Part shown: piece after piece, positions 1 to 8,256 of the stretch
Numbering within the stretch: the stretch's first letter is position 1
Layout: every line of letters starts with the position of its first letter
Origin: Gaetbulibacter_A sp043876815
GTDB taxonomy: Bacteria > Bacteroidota > Bacteroidia > Flavobacteriales > Flavobacteriaceae
Reading direction: 5' to 3'
DNA length: 64,000 bases
NCBI RefSeq assembly: GCF_043876815.1
Contig: NZ_JBAWKA010000002.1
Coordinates: forward strand, 744,001-808,000
Notes under the pieces: generated by a model
The model's input: the letters and a program-made list of their open reading frames with translations, nothing else
Databases searched by the model: none
What the model was told of the DNA's origin: nothing
Translations under genes and position numbers: made by a program

Positions 1-2
1 AT

Positions 3-1976
3 ACTGGCGTGCCTACGTTATTCCCTAGAATTAATGGTTTTGTGCTCATACCAAATGAAAATGGAGCTTTGGTTGGTCTAATAAGTTGGCTTGGAGTTGA
101 ACATAGTCAATACCCAAAACGTAAAGGATTTAGAGATTTTGACTTAATTGATTTACCTTTTCCATTGCGAAAAATGTCAATTACGCCAATGGGAACCCTT
201 AAACAAATTGGTAAAATTGAAAACAAAGAGTATCAACTTGAAAGAGGTGTTTATAGCTTCCCCTCTGTTGGTGATAGTGTTATTTTGCCCTCAGATACTC
301 AACTTAAATCAATTGTAGAAAACAAAGAGAAAAATGCGAACGTAAAAATTGGAATCGCACCAATTGCAGGAAATGCAAATGTCAAGATTAATCCTGACAA
401 ACTATTTGGAAGACACATAGCAATATTGGGTAATACAGGAAGTGGTAAATCTTGTAGTGTCGCAGGTGTAATAAGGTGGTCTTTAGAAGAAGCTTCCAAA
501 AATATAGAAGCTGGTAAAAAATTAAATTCAAGATTCATTATTCTAGACCCAAATGGAGAATACACAGATGCATTCAATGATTTAAACTGTGAAGTAAAAA
601 AATTCAAAGTAGAAATATCTGAGGAAGAGAAAGATATTTTTAAAGAGCTAAAAGTTCCTGCATGGTTATGGAATAGCAATGAATGGAGTTCTTTTTCAAA
701 TGCAAGTGGCAGAACGCAAAAGCCAATTTTGAAGAGAGCATTGCGAGATTTAAGATCTGGTCATTCAAACAGCGTTGATGAATTTAAAACCAAAATAAGA
801 AGTTACTTTTCTAGTTGCTTGATTACCGTTGGATTGGACTTAAAAATAGGAGCACAAGCTTTTAAAGCTGAATCGACAAAATTTGGAAGAAAACTTGATA
901 GTTTATCAAACGATGCAGAATTTTTTGCAACTCAATCTGAAGATGGCGAATTAAAAACACAACTAGAAAATATTTCAACGGAAATAAGAAGAATTATTGC
1001 TGTCCGTTTCGATAGTTTCACTGATAAACAGACGGGTAATTTAGTAGAGTTTTATAGAGATTTTGAGGTAAAAGAGGTGAAAGAAATTTATGAATTGATT
1101 GAATCTTTTCTTGAACCTTTAGGCGGAATTGTTGCTTATACAGGACCTAATGAAGATACACCTGTTCCTTTTAATATAACAGATTTACCTGACCATATTG
1201 AGCATTTAGGACAGGAAGCAGGCGTTATTCAATTTATTGATTTTTTGGTAATGCGAATGAGGACTATGCTAGCCGAAACAAGAATGAACTCTATTGTTGT
1301 TCAGAATGATGATATCACATTAGAAAATTGGCTAGAAAGCTATGTTGATGGTATTTCTATAATTGACCTTTCATTAGTTCCTTCAGATATTACTCACCTT
1401 GTTGTTTCTGTAATATCAAGAGTCGTATTTGAGTCCTTGCAGAGATATAGAAGAACTAATAATAAACTACTTCCAACAAACATAGTAATGGAAGAAGCTC
1501 ATAATTTTATAAAAAGGTATCACGAAAGTGGTGATGAAACTTCTGCTTCTCAACTTTGCACAGAATCTTTCGAAAGAATAGCAAGAGAAGGAAGGAAGTT
1601 TGGTTTAAGTCTTACATTATCGTCTCAAAGACCATCAGAATTATCACCTACTGTTTTATCACAATGCAATACATTTTTGCTACATAGAATAGTAAATGAC
1701 AGAGACCAAGAACTTGTAAAAAAACTTGTTCCTGACAACATTGGTGGTTTATTAAAAGAACTTCCAATTTTACCAACTAGAAAAGCAATTTTGTTAGGCT
1801 GGGCAACACCTATCCCAATTCTAGTGGAAATGAATAATCTCAAAAAAGACCACAGGCCTAAATCAGAAGACCCGGATTTCTGGGATGTTTGGACTGGAAA
1901 ATCGGAACGAAACGTAGATTGGAAATCATTGTCAGATGATTGGCAGAATACTAATAAAAAAGAAGAGGAAGAATAA
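3..1976 (+). CDS. HerA-like (DUF87) P-loop ATPase, 5' end outside window
   Basis: Hexameric HerA/FtsK-type ATPases translocate DNA or power a partner nuclease or NADase. The reading frame is open to the left edge. A GTG at position 9 is available, but the protein there lacks the first strands of the HerA barrel domain, so the true start is probably upstream. Counting from that GTG, the Walker A GNTGSGKS is at residues 141-148 and the Walker B-like MEEAHN near residue 495. It is followed by an SSQRPSELS sensor segment and a late LVNDRDQELVKKL stretch, the usual HerA order. The long helical insert between Walker A and B is typical of DUF87 proteins. The neighbouring Type III restriction-modification operon suggests a defence role. 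A partner gene (SIR2, nuclease or other) would lie upstream and cannot be seen. Confidence 0.85.
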   Translation, partial: TGVPTLFPRINGFVLIPNENGALVGLISWLGVEHSQYPKRKGFRDFDLIDLPFPLRKMSITPMGTLKQIGKIENKEYQLERGVYSFPSVGDSVILPSDTQLKSIVENKEKNANVKIGIAPIAGNANVKINPDKLFGRHIAILGNTGSGKSCSVAGVIRWSLEEASKNIEAGKKLNSRFIILDPNGEYTDAFNDLNCEVKKFKVEISEEEKDIFKELKVPAWLWNSNEWSSFSNASGRTQKPILKRALRDLRSGHSNSVDEFKTKIRSYFSSCLITVGLDLKIGAQAFKAESTKFGRKLDSLSNDAEFFATQSEDGELKTQLENISTEIRRIIAVRFDSFTDKQTGNLVEFYRDFEVKEVKEIYELIESFLEPLGGIVAYTGPNEDTPVPFNITDLPDHIEHLGQEAGVIQFIDFLVMRMRTMLAETRMNSIVVQNDDITLENWLESYVDGISIIDLSLVPSDITHLVVSVISRVVFESLQRYRRTNNKLLPTNIVMEEAHNFIKRYHESGDETSASQLCTESFERIAREGRKFGLSLTLSSQRPSELSPTVLSQCNTFLLHRIVNDRDQELVKKLVPDNIGGLLKELPILPTRKAILLGWATPIPILVEMNNLKKDHRPKSEDPDFWDVWTGKSERNVDWKSLSDDWQNTNKKEEEE

Positions 1977-2331
1977 ATCACTGGGTACAACAACGTAAAA
2001 AAATAGTAGCAGTTTTAATGCTAATTCTAAAGTAAGTAAATATAAATAAGGTTTGTGTTTAACCGAAAATTTAGTGCATTTTAATCCGCTACTATTCTTA
2101 TGCTAGACCGTTTTCTGCGAGTAAGAAACTTATCTAACTAAATTAAAAATTTGAAAGTGAAAAGAAAACTAAAGATAAATTCTAAATATTTTTTAATCAT
2201 AAAGCTTTAAAAGTGCATCGGAAATTTAACTGAATTTAAGTTTAATTGGTTTAATTTAGAGCATTTATTTTGTGTCCTTTTTCAAACCAATAGAACAACT
2301 TAAGAATAGATTAACAGAAAAAAAAAATTAA
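1977..2331. repeat. Intergenic stretch with cassette-like palindromic element
   Basis: No gene is seen in these 355 bases. The first part holds a structured element: a CAACAACG box at about 1989-1996, then AATAGTAGC at 2002-2010. The exact reverse complement GCTACTATT lies at 2088-2096 and is followed by GCTAGACCGTT at about 2102-2112. The same plan recurs at 41340-41475. The remaining 200 bases are AT-rich and end in a run of ten A (2318-2327) just before the mod start codon. Confidence 0.5.
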
Positions 2332-4227
2332 ATGCAAAACCTTTTAGATGATCTAAAAACATTACTTCAGAAAGATGAAAGACTTGTAGTAGATGGCAAG
2401 CTGCTCAAGAATAAAATCATTGAGTTGGCTTTACAGCTTGACCCTGTATTAATAAAAATGCTCCTTACACACGAGAGTATCAAAAAACACTTCTTTCAAG
2501 ATGTTGAAGGTGTAATGGTCTTTGATAAAATCAAATTCCAAAAGTTTGTAAGTAACAAAGCCTTTTTACCTGATAGCTATACGTCTTTTAAAAACCGTAT
2601 TGGTTTAACTGATGATGATGAGTTTATTAAAGAAAATAAGGATGTCGTATTGTCTTGGCCATATAAAGATTGTGTTTTAGAGGGCGGTCAAACTAAAGAG
2701 GAACAAAGTATTAATGAAGTTTTCTGGAATAAAACTCTTGCTCCTGATGAAATAGATAGGCTTTTAGACCCCAAAGTTTTTACAAACTTCAAAAGATATA
2801 CATCAAAAGGAACTGAGCAGGTTCAGGAACTATCTAAAAATGAAAATCTTATAATAAAGGGCAATAATCTTTTGGCTTTACACAGTCTGAAACCTATGTA
2901 TTCTAATAGTGTTAAGCTAATCTTTATTGACCCTCCATACAACACAGGAAGTGATAGTTTTAGATATAATGACAAGTTTAATCATTCAAGTTGGTTAACT
3001 TTTATGAAAAACCGCTTAGAGGTAGCAAGAGAATTACTTTCAAACGATGGTTATATTCTAATTCAAATTGACAATAAAGAGCAAGCTTATTTAAAAGTTC
3101 TTTGTGATGAAGTTTTTGGTTCAGCTAATTACAGAAATTCCATCATTACCAAAAAGGGTACAAAAAGTTTACAAAAACAGTTTACAGAAATTCAAAAACT
3201 TAATGCAGGTTTTGATACAATATTGCTTTACACTAAATCTGACCAAATAAAACTTCCAAACTTGTTTAAAGAGTTGTTAGGGGTAACTTCTTCTTCTTGG
3301 AATAATCATTGGCGAGGTACAGATAGACCAACGATGAGGTATGAACTATTAGGTATAAACCCTGATAGTGGCCAATGGAGATGGGAAAAAAACAGGAGTT
3401 TTGAAGCCGTTAAAAATTTTAATGAACTGATAAGTTATATAAAAAACTATGAAGGTAAAGACACAACAATTACCGATGAAATAATTGATAGTTATTACAT
3501 TCAGTACATTGAAGAATATGGTATTAATGATAGTTCCGACTTTGAACTTGTGAGATTGAGTAGAAATGACAAACCTGAGCATTATATACCTCCAAGAACT
3601 AAAATTTTACTAAGTGAAAATTGGATGGATTTAAGTGTAGCTGGAAGGGTGACCAAGTTTGAGCACGAAAAGAATGAAGATATTTTAAGAAGAATTATAG
3701 AATGGCTAACATCAGAAAATGATATTGTTCTGGATTTTTTCTTAGGTAGCGGAACTACAGCGAGTGTTGCTCACAAGTTACAAAGAAGATATATAGGTAT
3801 CGAACAAATGGATTATGGTAAGGAAGACTCTGTTTCAAGGTTGCTAAATGTAATAAAAGGTGATAAAAAAGGCATTTCTAAAGACATTAAATGGAAAGGT
3901 GGTGGTTCATTTATATATACTGAATTAGTCAAGGCAAATCAAAAAATTATTGAGGGTGTGTTACAATCTAATGAGGATGATATAAACGATTATTATAGTA
4001 TGGTAAGTAATAACCACTTTAATGATTTTCGTATTAATGCTAATCTGGAGGAAGTTGATAAAAGCGAATTTGACAAATTGAACTTAGAAGAAAAGAAAGA
4101 TTTTTTAATATCAATATTGGACTTAAACATTCTATATGTTAACTATTCAGAAATCAATGATGAGGACCATAAAATAACAGATTTAGATAAAAAGTTAAAC
4201 CATCAACTATATAATCAAAGCAATTAA
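2332..4227 (+). CDS. mod: Type III restriction-modification methyltransferase subunit (Mod)
   Basis: Adenine-N6 DNA methyltransferase that also supplies target recognition for the Mod-Res complex. Of 631 residues, the first 150 or so are the usual Type III N-terminal region. The catalytic motif DPPYNTG lies near residue 200, and the SAM-binding motif DFFLGSGTT near residue 470. That is the beta-class order expected for Type III Mod proteins. The stretch between them is the target recognition region, which sets specificity and is not predictable by eye. The stop codon is 2 bp before the next start, so mod, the small gene and res form one operon. A ten-A tract lies 4 bp before the ATG. Confidence 0.93.
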   Translation: MQNLLDDLKTLLQKDERLVVDGKLLKNKIIELALQLDPVLIKMLLTHESIKKHFFQDVEGVMVFDKIKFQKFVSNKAFLPDSYTSFKNRIGLTDDDEFIKENKDVVLSWPYKDCVLEGGQTKEEQSINEVFWNKTLAPDEIDRLLDPKVFTNFKRYTSKGTEQVQELSKNENLIIKGNNLLALHSLKPMYSNSVKLIFIDPPYNTGSDSFRYNDKFNHSSWLTFMKNRLEVARELLSNDGYILIQIDNKEQAYLKVLCDEVFGSANYRNSIITKKGTKSLQKQFTEIQKLNAGFDTILLYTKSDQIKLPNLFKELLGVTSSSWNNHWRGTDRPTMRYELLGINPDSGQWRWEKNRSFEAVKNFNELISYIKNYEGKDTTITDEIIDSYYIQYIEEYGINDSSDFELVRLSRNDKPEHYIPPRTKILLSENWMDLSVAGRVTKFEHEKNEDILRRIIEWLTSENDIVLDFFLGSGTTASVAHKLQRRYIGIEQMDYGKEDSVSRLLNVIKGDKKGISKDIKWKGGGSFIYTELVKANQKIIEGVLQSNEDDINDYYSMVSNNHFNDFRINANLEEVDKSEFDKLNLEEKKDFLISILDLNILYVNYSEINDEDHKITDLDKKLNHQLYNQSN

Positions 4228-4229
4228 AT

Positions 4230-4667
4230 ATGGCAAATAGTAAACCTTTAGGAATGGATGATGAAAGCGGTTTTGCTTTCGTAAAAGAAATCTTAGATGG
4301 TCAAGTAACTTGTGCCATTAACTTCGATAGGCTTCAAAAACATCCAAAACACGGGTACATTATATTTGAATTTCTTTTATGTGAAGAAGCTCAGGTTGTC
4401 ACGCCACATACCTCTCATCCAAATAGATATTGGCATAAGAACGCTCAAAAATTCATTTCTCTTTACAGGGTGTCAAAAGATTTAGAAGCTCATTTGTTTT
4501 TAGTAAACTATGCAAAATCCGGCACAAAGCACGAAGATAAAATTCGGGTTATCCTTGTTCAAGATATTGACGAACAAAAGGGGATTACAAAAGAGCAGTC
4601 AAAAAATTATAATAGAGCTGAATTTGCAAAATGGTTTAGAAAGCTCAATAAAGAAAGTTGTCAATAA
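4230..4667 (+). CDS. Unknown 145-aa protein embedded between mod and res
   Basis: I do not recognise a family. The protein is soluble and mixed alpha/beta, with no signal peptide or membrane segment. Features include a conserved-looking central YWHKNAQKFISLYR segment, a hydrophobic strand LFLVNYAK, then IRVILVQDID and a basic C-terminal helix ending in FAKWFRKLN. It begins 2 bp after mod. Its TAA overlaps the ATG of res (TAATG), so it is translated with the restriction genes and very likely serves the same system. Possible roles include an accessory nuclease, an inhibitor or a specificity factor. None is shown by the sequence. Confidence 0.8.
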   Translation: MANSKPLGMDDESGFAFVKEILDGQVTCAINFDRLQKHPKHGYIIFEFLLCEEAQVVTPHTSHPNRYWHKNAQKFISLYRVSKDLEAHLFLVNYAKSGTKHEDKIRVILVQDIDEQKGITKEQSKNYNRAEFAKWFRKLNKESCQ

Positions 4668-7291
4668 TGCAGAAACTACACGAAATATTAGATGCAGCTT
4701 TAAAATTTAATGGTCCCGATTTTTACAAAAATCAGGTTCCAGATTACGTCTATTCAAATCTTAGAGCCGATTTCAGTCCAAGGCCTTATCAGCAAGAAGC
4801 TTTTGGTAGGTTTAATTTCTTTTGGAAAGATTATCACGATAGACCAAAAGGAGTACCTACACAATTATTGTATCATATGGCAACTGGTAGTGGTAAAACG
4901 CTTGTTATGGTGGGGCTTATCATTTACCTGTATGAGCAAGGGTATCGTAACTTTCTATTCTTTGTAAACAGCACCAATATTATTGAGAAAACAAGGGATA
5001 ACTTCTTTAATACCACATCATCCAAATATTTGTTTGCAGATAGTATTTCTATTGGCGATAAACAGGTTAAAATTAAAGAGGTAGATAATTTTCAAGCGGC
5101 AAACCAAGAAGATATAAATATTGTATTCTCTACTATTCAAGGTTTACATTCAAGGCTAAACACACCTAAAGAAAATAGCCTTACTTATGATGATTTTGAA
5201 GAAACTAAGATTGTTCTTATTTCAGATGAAGCACACCATATTAACGCTGAAACCAAAAAGAAAAATGAGCTTAAAAAAGATGAGGTTGAAGATATACTAA
5301 GTTGGGAAGGTACGGTAAACCGTATTTTTAATGCCAATAGAGAAAATTTACTGTTAGAATTTACTGCAACAGCCGATTTATCCAACCCACAAATTGAGGA
5401 AAAATACAGTGATAAACTCATTTTTGATTATCCATTAAAGCAATTCCGTATTGATGGTTATTCTAAAGAAGTCAAGGTGCTGCAAGCAGACCTTTCCCAA
5501 TTCGATAGAGCCATTCAGGGAGTTTTATTAAGTCAATACAGGCGTAAGGTATTTGAGAAGTATAAAAAGCTTATCAAGCCTGTAATTCTCTTTAAGTCCA
5601 AAACTATTAAGGATAGTCAAAACTTCTTTGATGAATTTGCAGAAGGCATCAAAAACCTTAAGGTTTCTGATTTGGAAAAGATTAAAAATTCTAATCCTGA
5701 TGAAGCCATAGCCAAAGTGTTTCAATATTTAGAGGATAATAGTATTAGTCTTGAAAACCTTATTATAGAGCTAAAAGAAGATTTTTCAGAAGAAAAACTC
5801 ATTTCTGTAAACAGTAAGAATGAAAGTGAGGAAAAGCAATTAGCTGTCAATTCCTTAGAAGATGAAGAAAACGAATACCGTGCGGTATTTGCAGTAGATA
5901 AGTTAAACGAAGGTTGGGATGTTTTAAACCTCTTTGATATTGTTCGTTTGTATGATACCAGGGATGCCAAAAAAGGAAAGCCCGGTAAAACCACAATGGC
6001 GGAAGCTCAACTTATTGGTAGAGGTGCAAGATATTGTCCGTTTCAAATTTCAGAAGAACAGCAATTCTTTAGCCGTAAGTTTGATGAAGATGTTACCAAT
6101 GAATTGAGAGTTTGTGAAGAACTATACTACCATAGTGCTTACAATCCAAGATATATTCAGGAGTTAAATACAGCTTTAGAAGAAATCGGTATTAAAGCCA
6201 AACAGTCTATTGAAAGACCTATGAAGCTAAAACCTCAATTCAAGGAAACATCCTTTTATAAAGCGGGCTTCATATTCCTTAATAAGCAAGAAAAATACAA
6301 TCGTGAAGATGTATTCAGTTTGAAATCCACTCTTATAGAGCAAACACACAAAGTTTCTCTTAAAACAGGTTACACTAAGTCAAGTATTGCCTTCGGCAAA
6401 ACTTCTACAGCTGCGGTAGATAAAAAAGAAAAGGAATACAAATTAGCTGATTTTGGAGCGCATATTGTACGTAAAGCAATCAATAAACTTGATTTTTATA
6501 AGTTTTCTAATCTTAGAGTACACCTTCCTAATCTTACATCTATTTCAGAATTTATTACCTCAGAGAACTATTTGGGTAAAGTAAAATTGGATGTATCAGG
6601 ATTACCAGAGCAAATTGAAAACCTTACACCAAGAGAAAAACTTGAAGCGGCTATTAAGGTATTAGAAGATATTGCAGCTGTAATTGCTTCTGATAAGATT
6701 GAGTTTAAAGGAAGTAAAGAGTTTAAGCCTTTTATGATTAAGGATAAGATTACAGACAAGGTATTAAATTTTGCTCTTAGTGATAGTACCGATAAGGAGT
6801 TTGGTAAATCAATGATAAATCCAACAGAAACCAATTACCACCTTGATTTAAGTAATAGGGATTGGTATGTGTTTGAAGATTGCTTTGGTACTTCAGAAGA
6901 AAAGCTACTTATTAAATTCATTGATAAAGCCTACGAGAAACTAAAACCAAAGTTCGAGGAAATCTACTTAGTGCGTAATGAAAGGCACTTTAAGCTATAC
7001 AACTTTGATGATGGTAGACCTACTGAACCAGACTTTGTTCTGTTTATGGTTAATCATCAACCCGAAGAAAGTATGCATTATCAAATCTTTATTGAGCCTA
7101 AAGGGGAGCATCTTTTAAAAAAAGACCAATGGAAAGAGAAATTCCTAGTACAATTAAGAGAAGAACACTTTTTGGAGCAATTATGGAAAGGCAAAAACTA
7201 CATCATATGGGGGATGCCATTTTATAATGAGGTTTTAAATAAAAGTAAATTTGAACAAAGGTTTGATGAGATCACTGGTTTATTGCTATAA
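4667..7291 (+). CDS. res: Type III restriction endonuclease subunit (Res)
   Basis: ATP-dependent SF2 translocase and endonuclease partner of Mod. The helicase motif I is MATGSGKT at about residues 66-73, motif II is SDEAHH, motif III-like is FTATAD, and motifs V/VI are LNEGWDV and QLIGRGARYCPF. The C-terminal nuclease shows PDFVLF followed by IFIEPKG, the PD-(D/E)XK arrangement of Type III Res. At 874 residues it is of normal family length. ATG 4667 overlaps the previous stop codon and is preferred over the in-frame TTG at 4658. No frameshift or missing motif is visible, so the system appears intact. Confidence 0.93.
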   Translation: MQKLHEILDAALKFNGPDFYKNQVPDYVYSNLRADFSPRPYQQEAFGRFNFFWKDYHDRPKGVPTQLLYHMATGSGKTLVMVGLIIYLYEQGYRNFLFFVNSTNIIEKTRDNFFNTTSSKYLFADSISIGDKQVKIKEVDNFQAANQEDINIVFSTIQGLHSRLNTPKENSLTYDDFEETKIVLISDEAHHINAETKKKNELKKDEVEDILSWEGTVNRIFNANRENLLLEFTATADLSNPQIEEKYSDKLIFDYPLKQFRIDGYSKEVKVLQADLSQFDRAIQGVLLSQYRRKVFEKYKKLIKPVILFKSKTIKDSQNFFDEFAEGIKNLKVSDLEKIKNSNPDEAIAKVFQYLEDNSISLENLIIELKEDFSEEKLISVNSKNESEEKQLAVNSLEDEENEYRAVFAVDKLNEGWDVLNLFDIVRLYDTRDAKKGKPGKTTMAEAQLIGRGARYCPFQISEEQQFFSRKFDEDVTNELRVCEELYYHSAYNPRYIQELNTALEEIGIKAKQSIERPMKLKPQFKETSFYKAGFIFLNKQEKYNREDVFSLKSTLIEQTHKVSLKTGYTKSSIAFGKTSTAAVDKKEKEYKLADFGAHIVRKAINKLDFYKFSNLRVHLPNLTSISEFITSENYLGKVKLDVSGLPEQIENLTPREKLEAAIKVLEDIAAVIASDKIEFKGSKEFKPFMIKDKITDKVLNFALSDSTDKEFGKSMINPTETNYHLDLSNRDWYVFEDCFGTSEEKLLIKFIDKAYEKLKPKFEEIYLVRNERHFKLYNFDDGRPTEPDFVLFMVNHQPEESMHYQIFIEPKGEHLLKKDQWKEKFLVQLREEHFLEQLWKGKNYIIWGMPFYNEVLNKSKFEQRFDEITGLLL

Positions 7292-7436
7292 TAATTTGAT
7301 GAAAAAATAATTTTCATGAGTGATCCAAATTTTTTCATAGAGTAAACGATTCTTAATACCTTAATTTAATGGTTGATATACCTTATTCTTGGTAATTTCA
7401 ACTTAGATTACCTAATATTTTTATTGAACATAATTC

Positions 7437-7853
7437 TTAATATTTATTTTCTAAATATTCTTTTATCAGTCCAATTAGAATTTCTGTTTCATTATCAATC
7501 ATTAATTCCATTTCTAAACTTTCAATTTCCTTGTATTGCTCAATTATTGATTTAGGTGTTCTTACAGGTATCTTATCAATTCGATCTCTGATTGAAATAA
7601 TTGTACTGGCAAAAAATGAGTCAGATAGATTATCATACATGTAATCAATGAGATCATATGCCTTATCTACTTCACCGATTTCTGCATAGCTGTTACACAA
7701 TATACTGTAGACGGAAAATCGATTATCATTTCTTGAAACTAAATTTTCTAATATTGGTATTTTGTCTTTTGCATTCAATACTTCAAAGAAATCGAAGGCT
7801 TCTAAATTTCTATCTAATTGGTGTCTTTTAAAAAAGTCTAAAATTTTTTCCAT
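7437..7853 (-). CDS. Hypothetical helical-repeat (TPR-like) protein, 138 aa
   Basis: This is a small acidic, all-helical protein without a signal peptide. The pattern of paired amphipathic helices (ILENLVSR, VYSILCNSYAEIGEVDKAYDLIDY) resembles tetratricopeptide or immunity-type repeats. It is convergent with res. It has a purine-rich ribosome-binding stretch upstream of its ATG and is probably transcribed alone. Position at the end of a defence region could mean an immunity or stress role, but nothing in the sequence proves this. Confidence 0.55.
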   Translation of the reverse strand: MEKILDFFKRHQLDRNLEAFDFFEVLNAKDKIPILENLVSRNDNRFSVYSILCNSYAEIGEVDKAYDLIDYMYDNLSDSFFASTIISIRDRIDKIPVRTPKSIIEQYKEIESLEMELMIDNETEILIGLIKEYLENKY

Positions 7854-8011
7854 TTCGCTTTCTTTTTGTTAAAATAAGTTCATTTGATAATATAGTGTAA
7901 TTTCTGAATAATTTTCAAAAATATATTAAATTCAATTTATTCTTGTACTTTGTTGTTGAATTTCAAATAAAAGCAATTAAAAATGTACACCCTATGTACA
8001 CCTGAATTCCT

Positions 8012-8197
8012 CTAAGGTCTTGTCAATACTGGTGTTGTAAAATATTGTATTGGGAAGTAATTATCATTCTTTTGGTTTCTAAGTATCTGGTTTTTTAGAG
8101 TTACGGGTTTAATAATAGGATCGTAATGAATAGAATCGAAAACTGAAATTGCACTTTTGGATGTATCATTATTTGAGACTCTGTTATTCTTAGAAAT
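8012..8197 (-). pseudogene. Decayed ORF fragment (C-terminal 61 codons, no start)
   Basis: The minus strand between the regulator end (8257) and the small protein gene (7853) has an in-frame stop at 8198-8200. After it come 61 open codons with no ATG, ending at the stop codon 8012-8014. The encoded text looks protein-like (DSIHYDPIIKPVTLKNQIL, then NYFPIQYFTTPVLTRP). A diverged copy of its last part (HYFPIQYLLIPV) is at about 44784-44852. I do not recognise the parent protein. The rest of the 403-base gap 7854-8256 shows nothing further. Confidence 0.35.
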
Positions 8198-8256
8198 CTA
8201 CAAACCTCTTGTGAAATAATTTAAGATAAGGTAAAATTATTTTTTGTTGGTTATGT

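Noticed and set aside
7299..7317. ATGAAAA/TTTTCAT hairpin after res
   Set aside because: The stem is almost all A:T with no T-run in the right place, so it is too weak to call a terminator.
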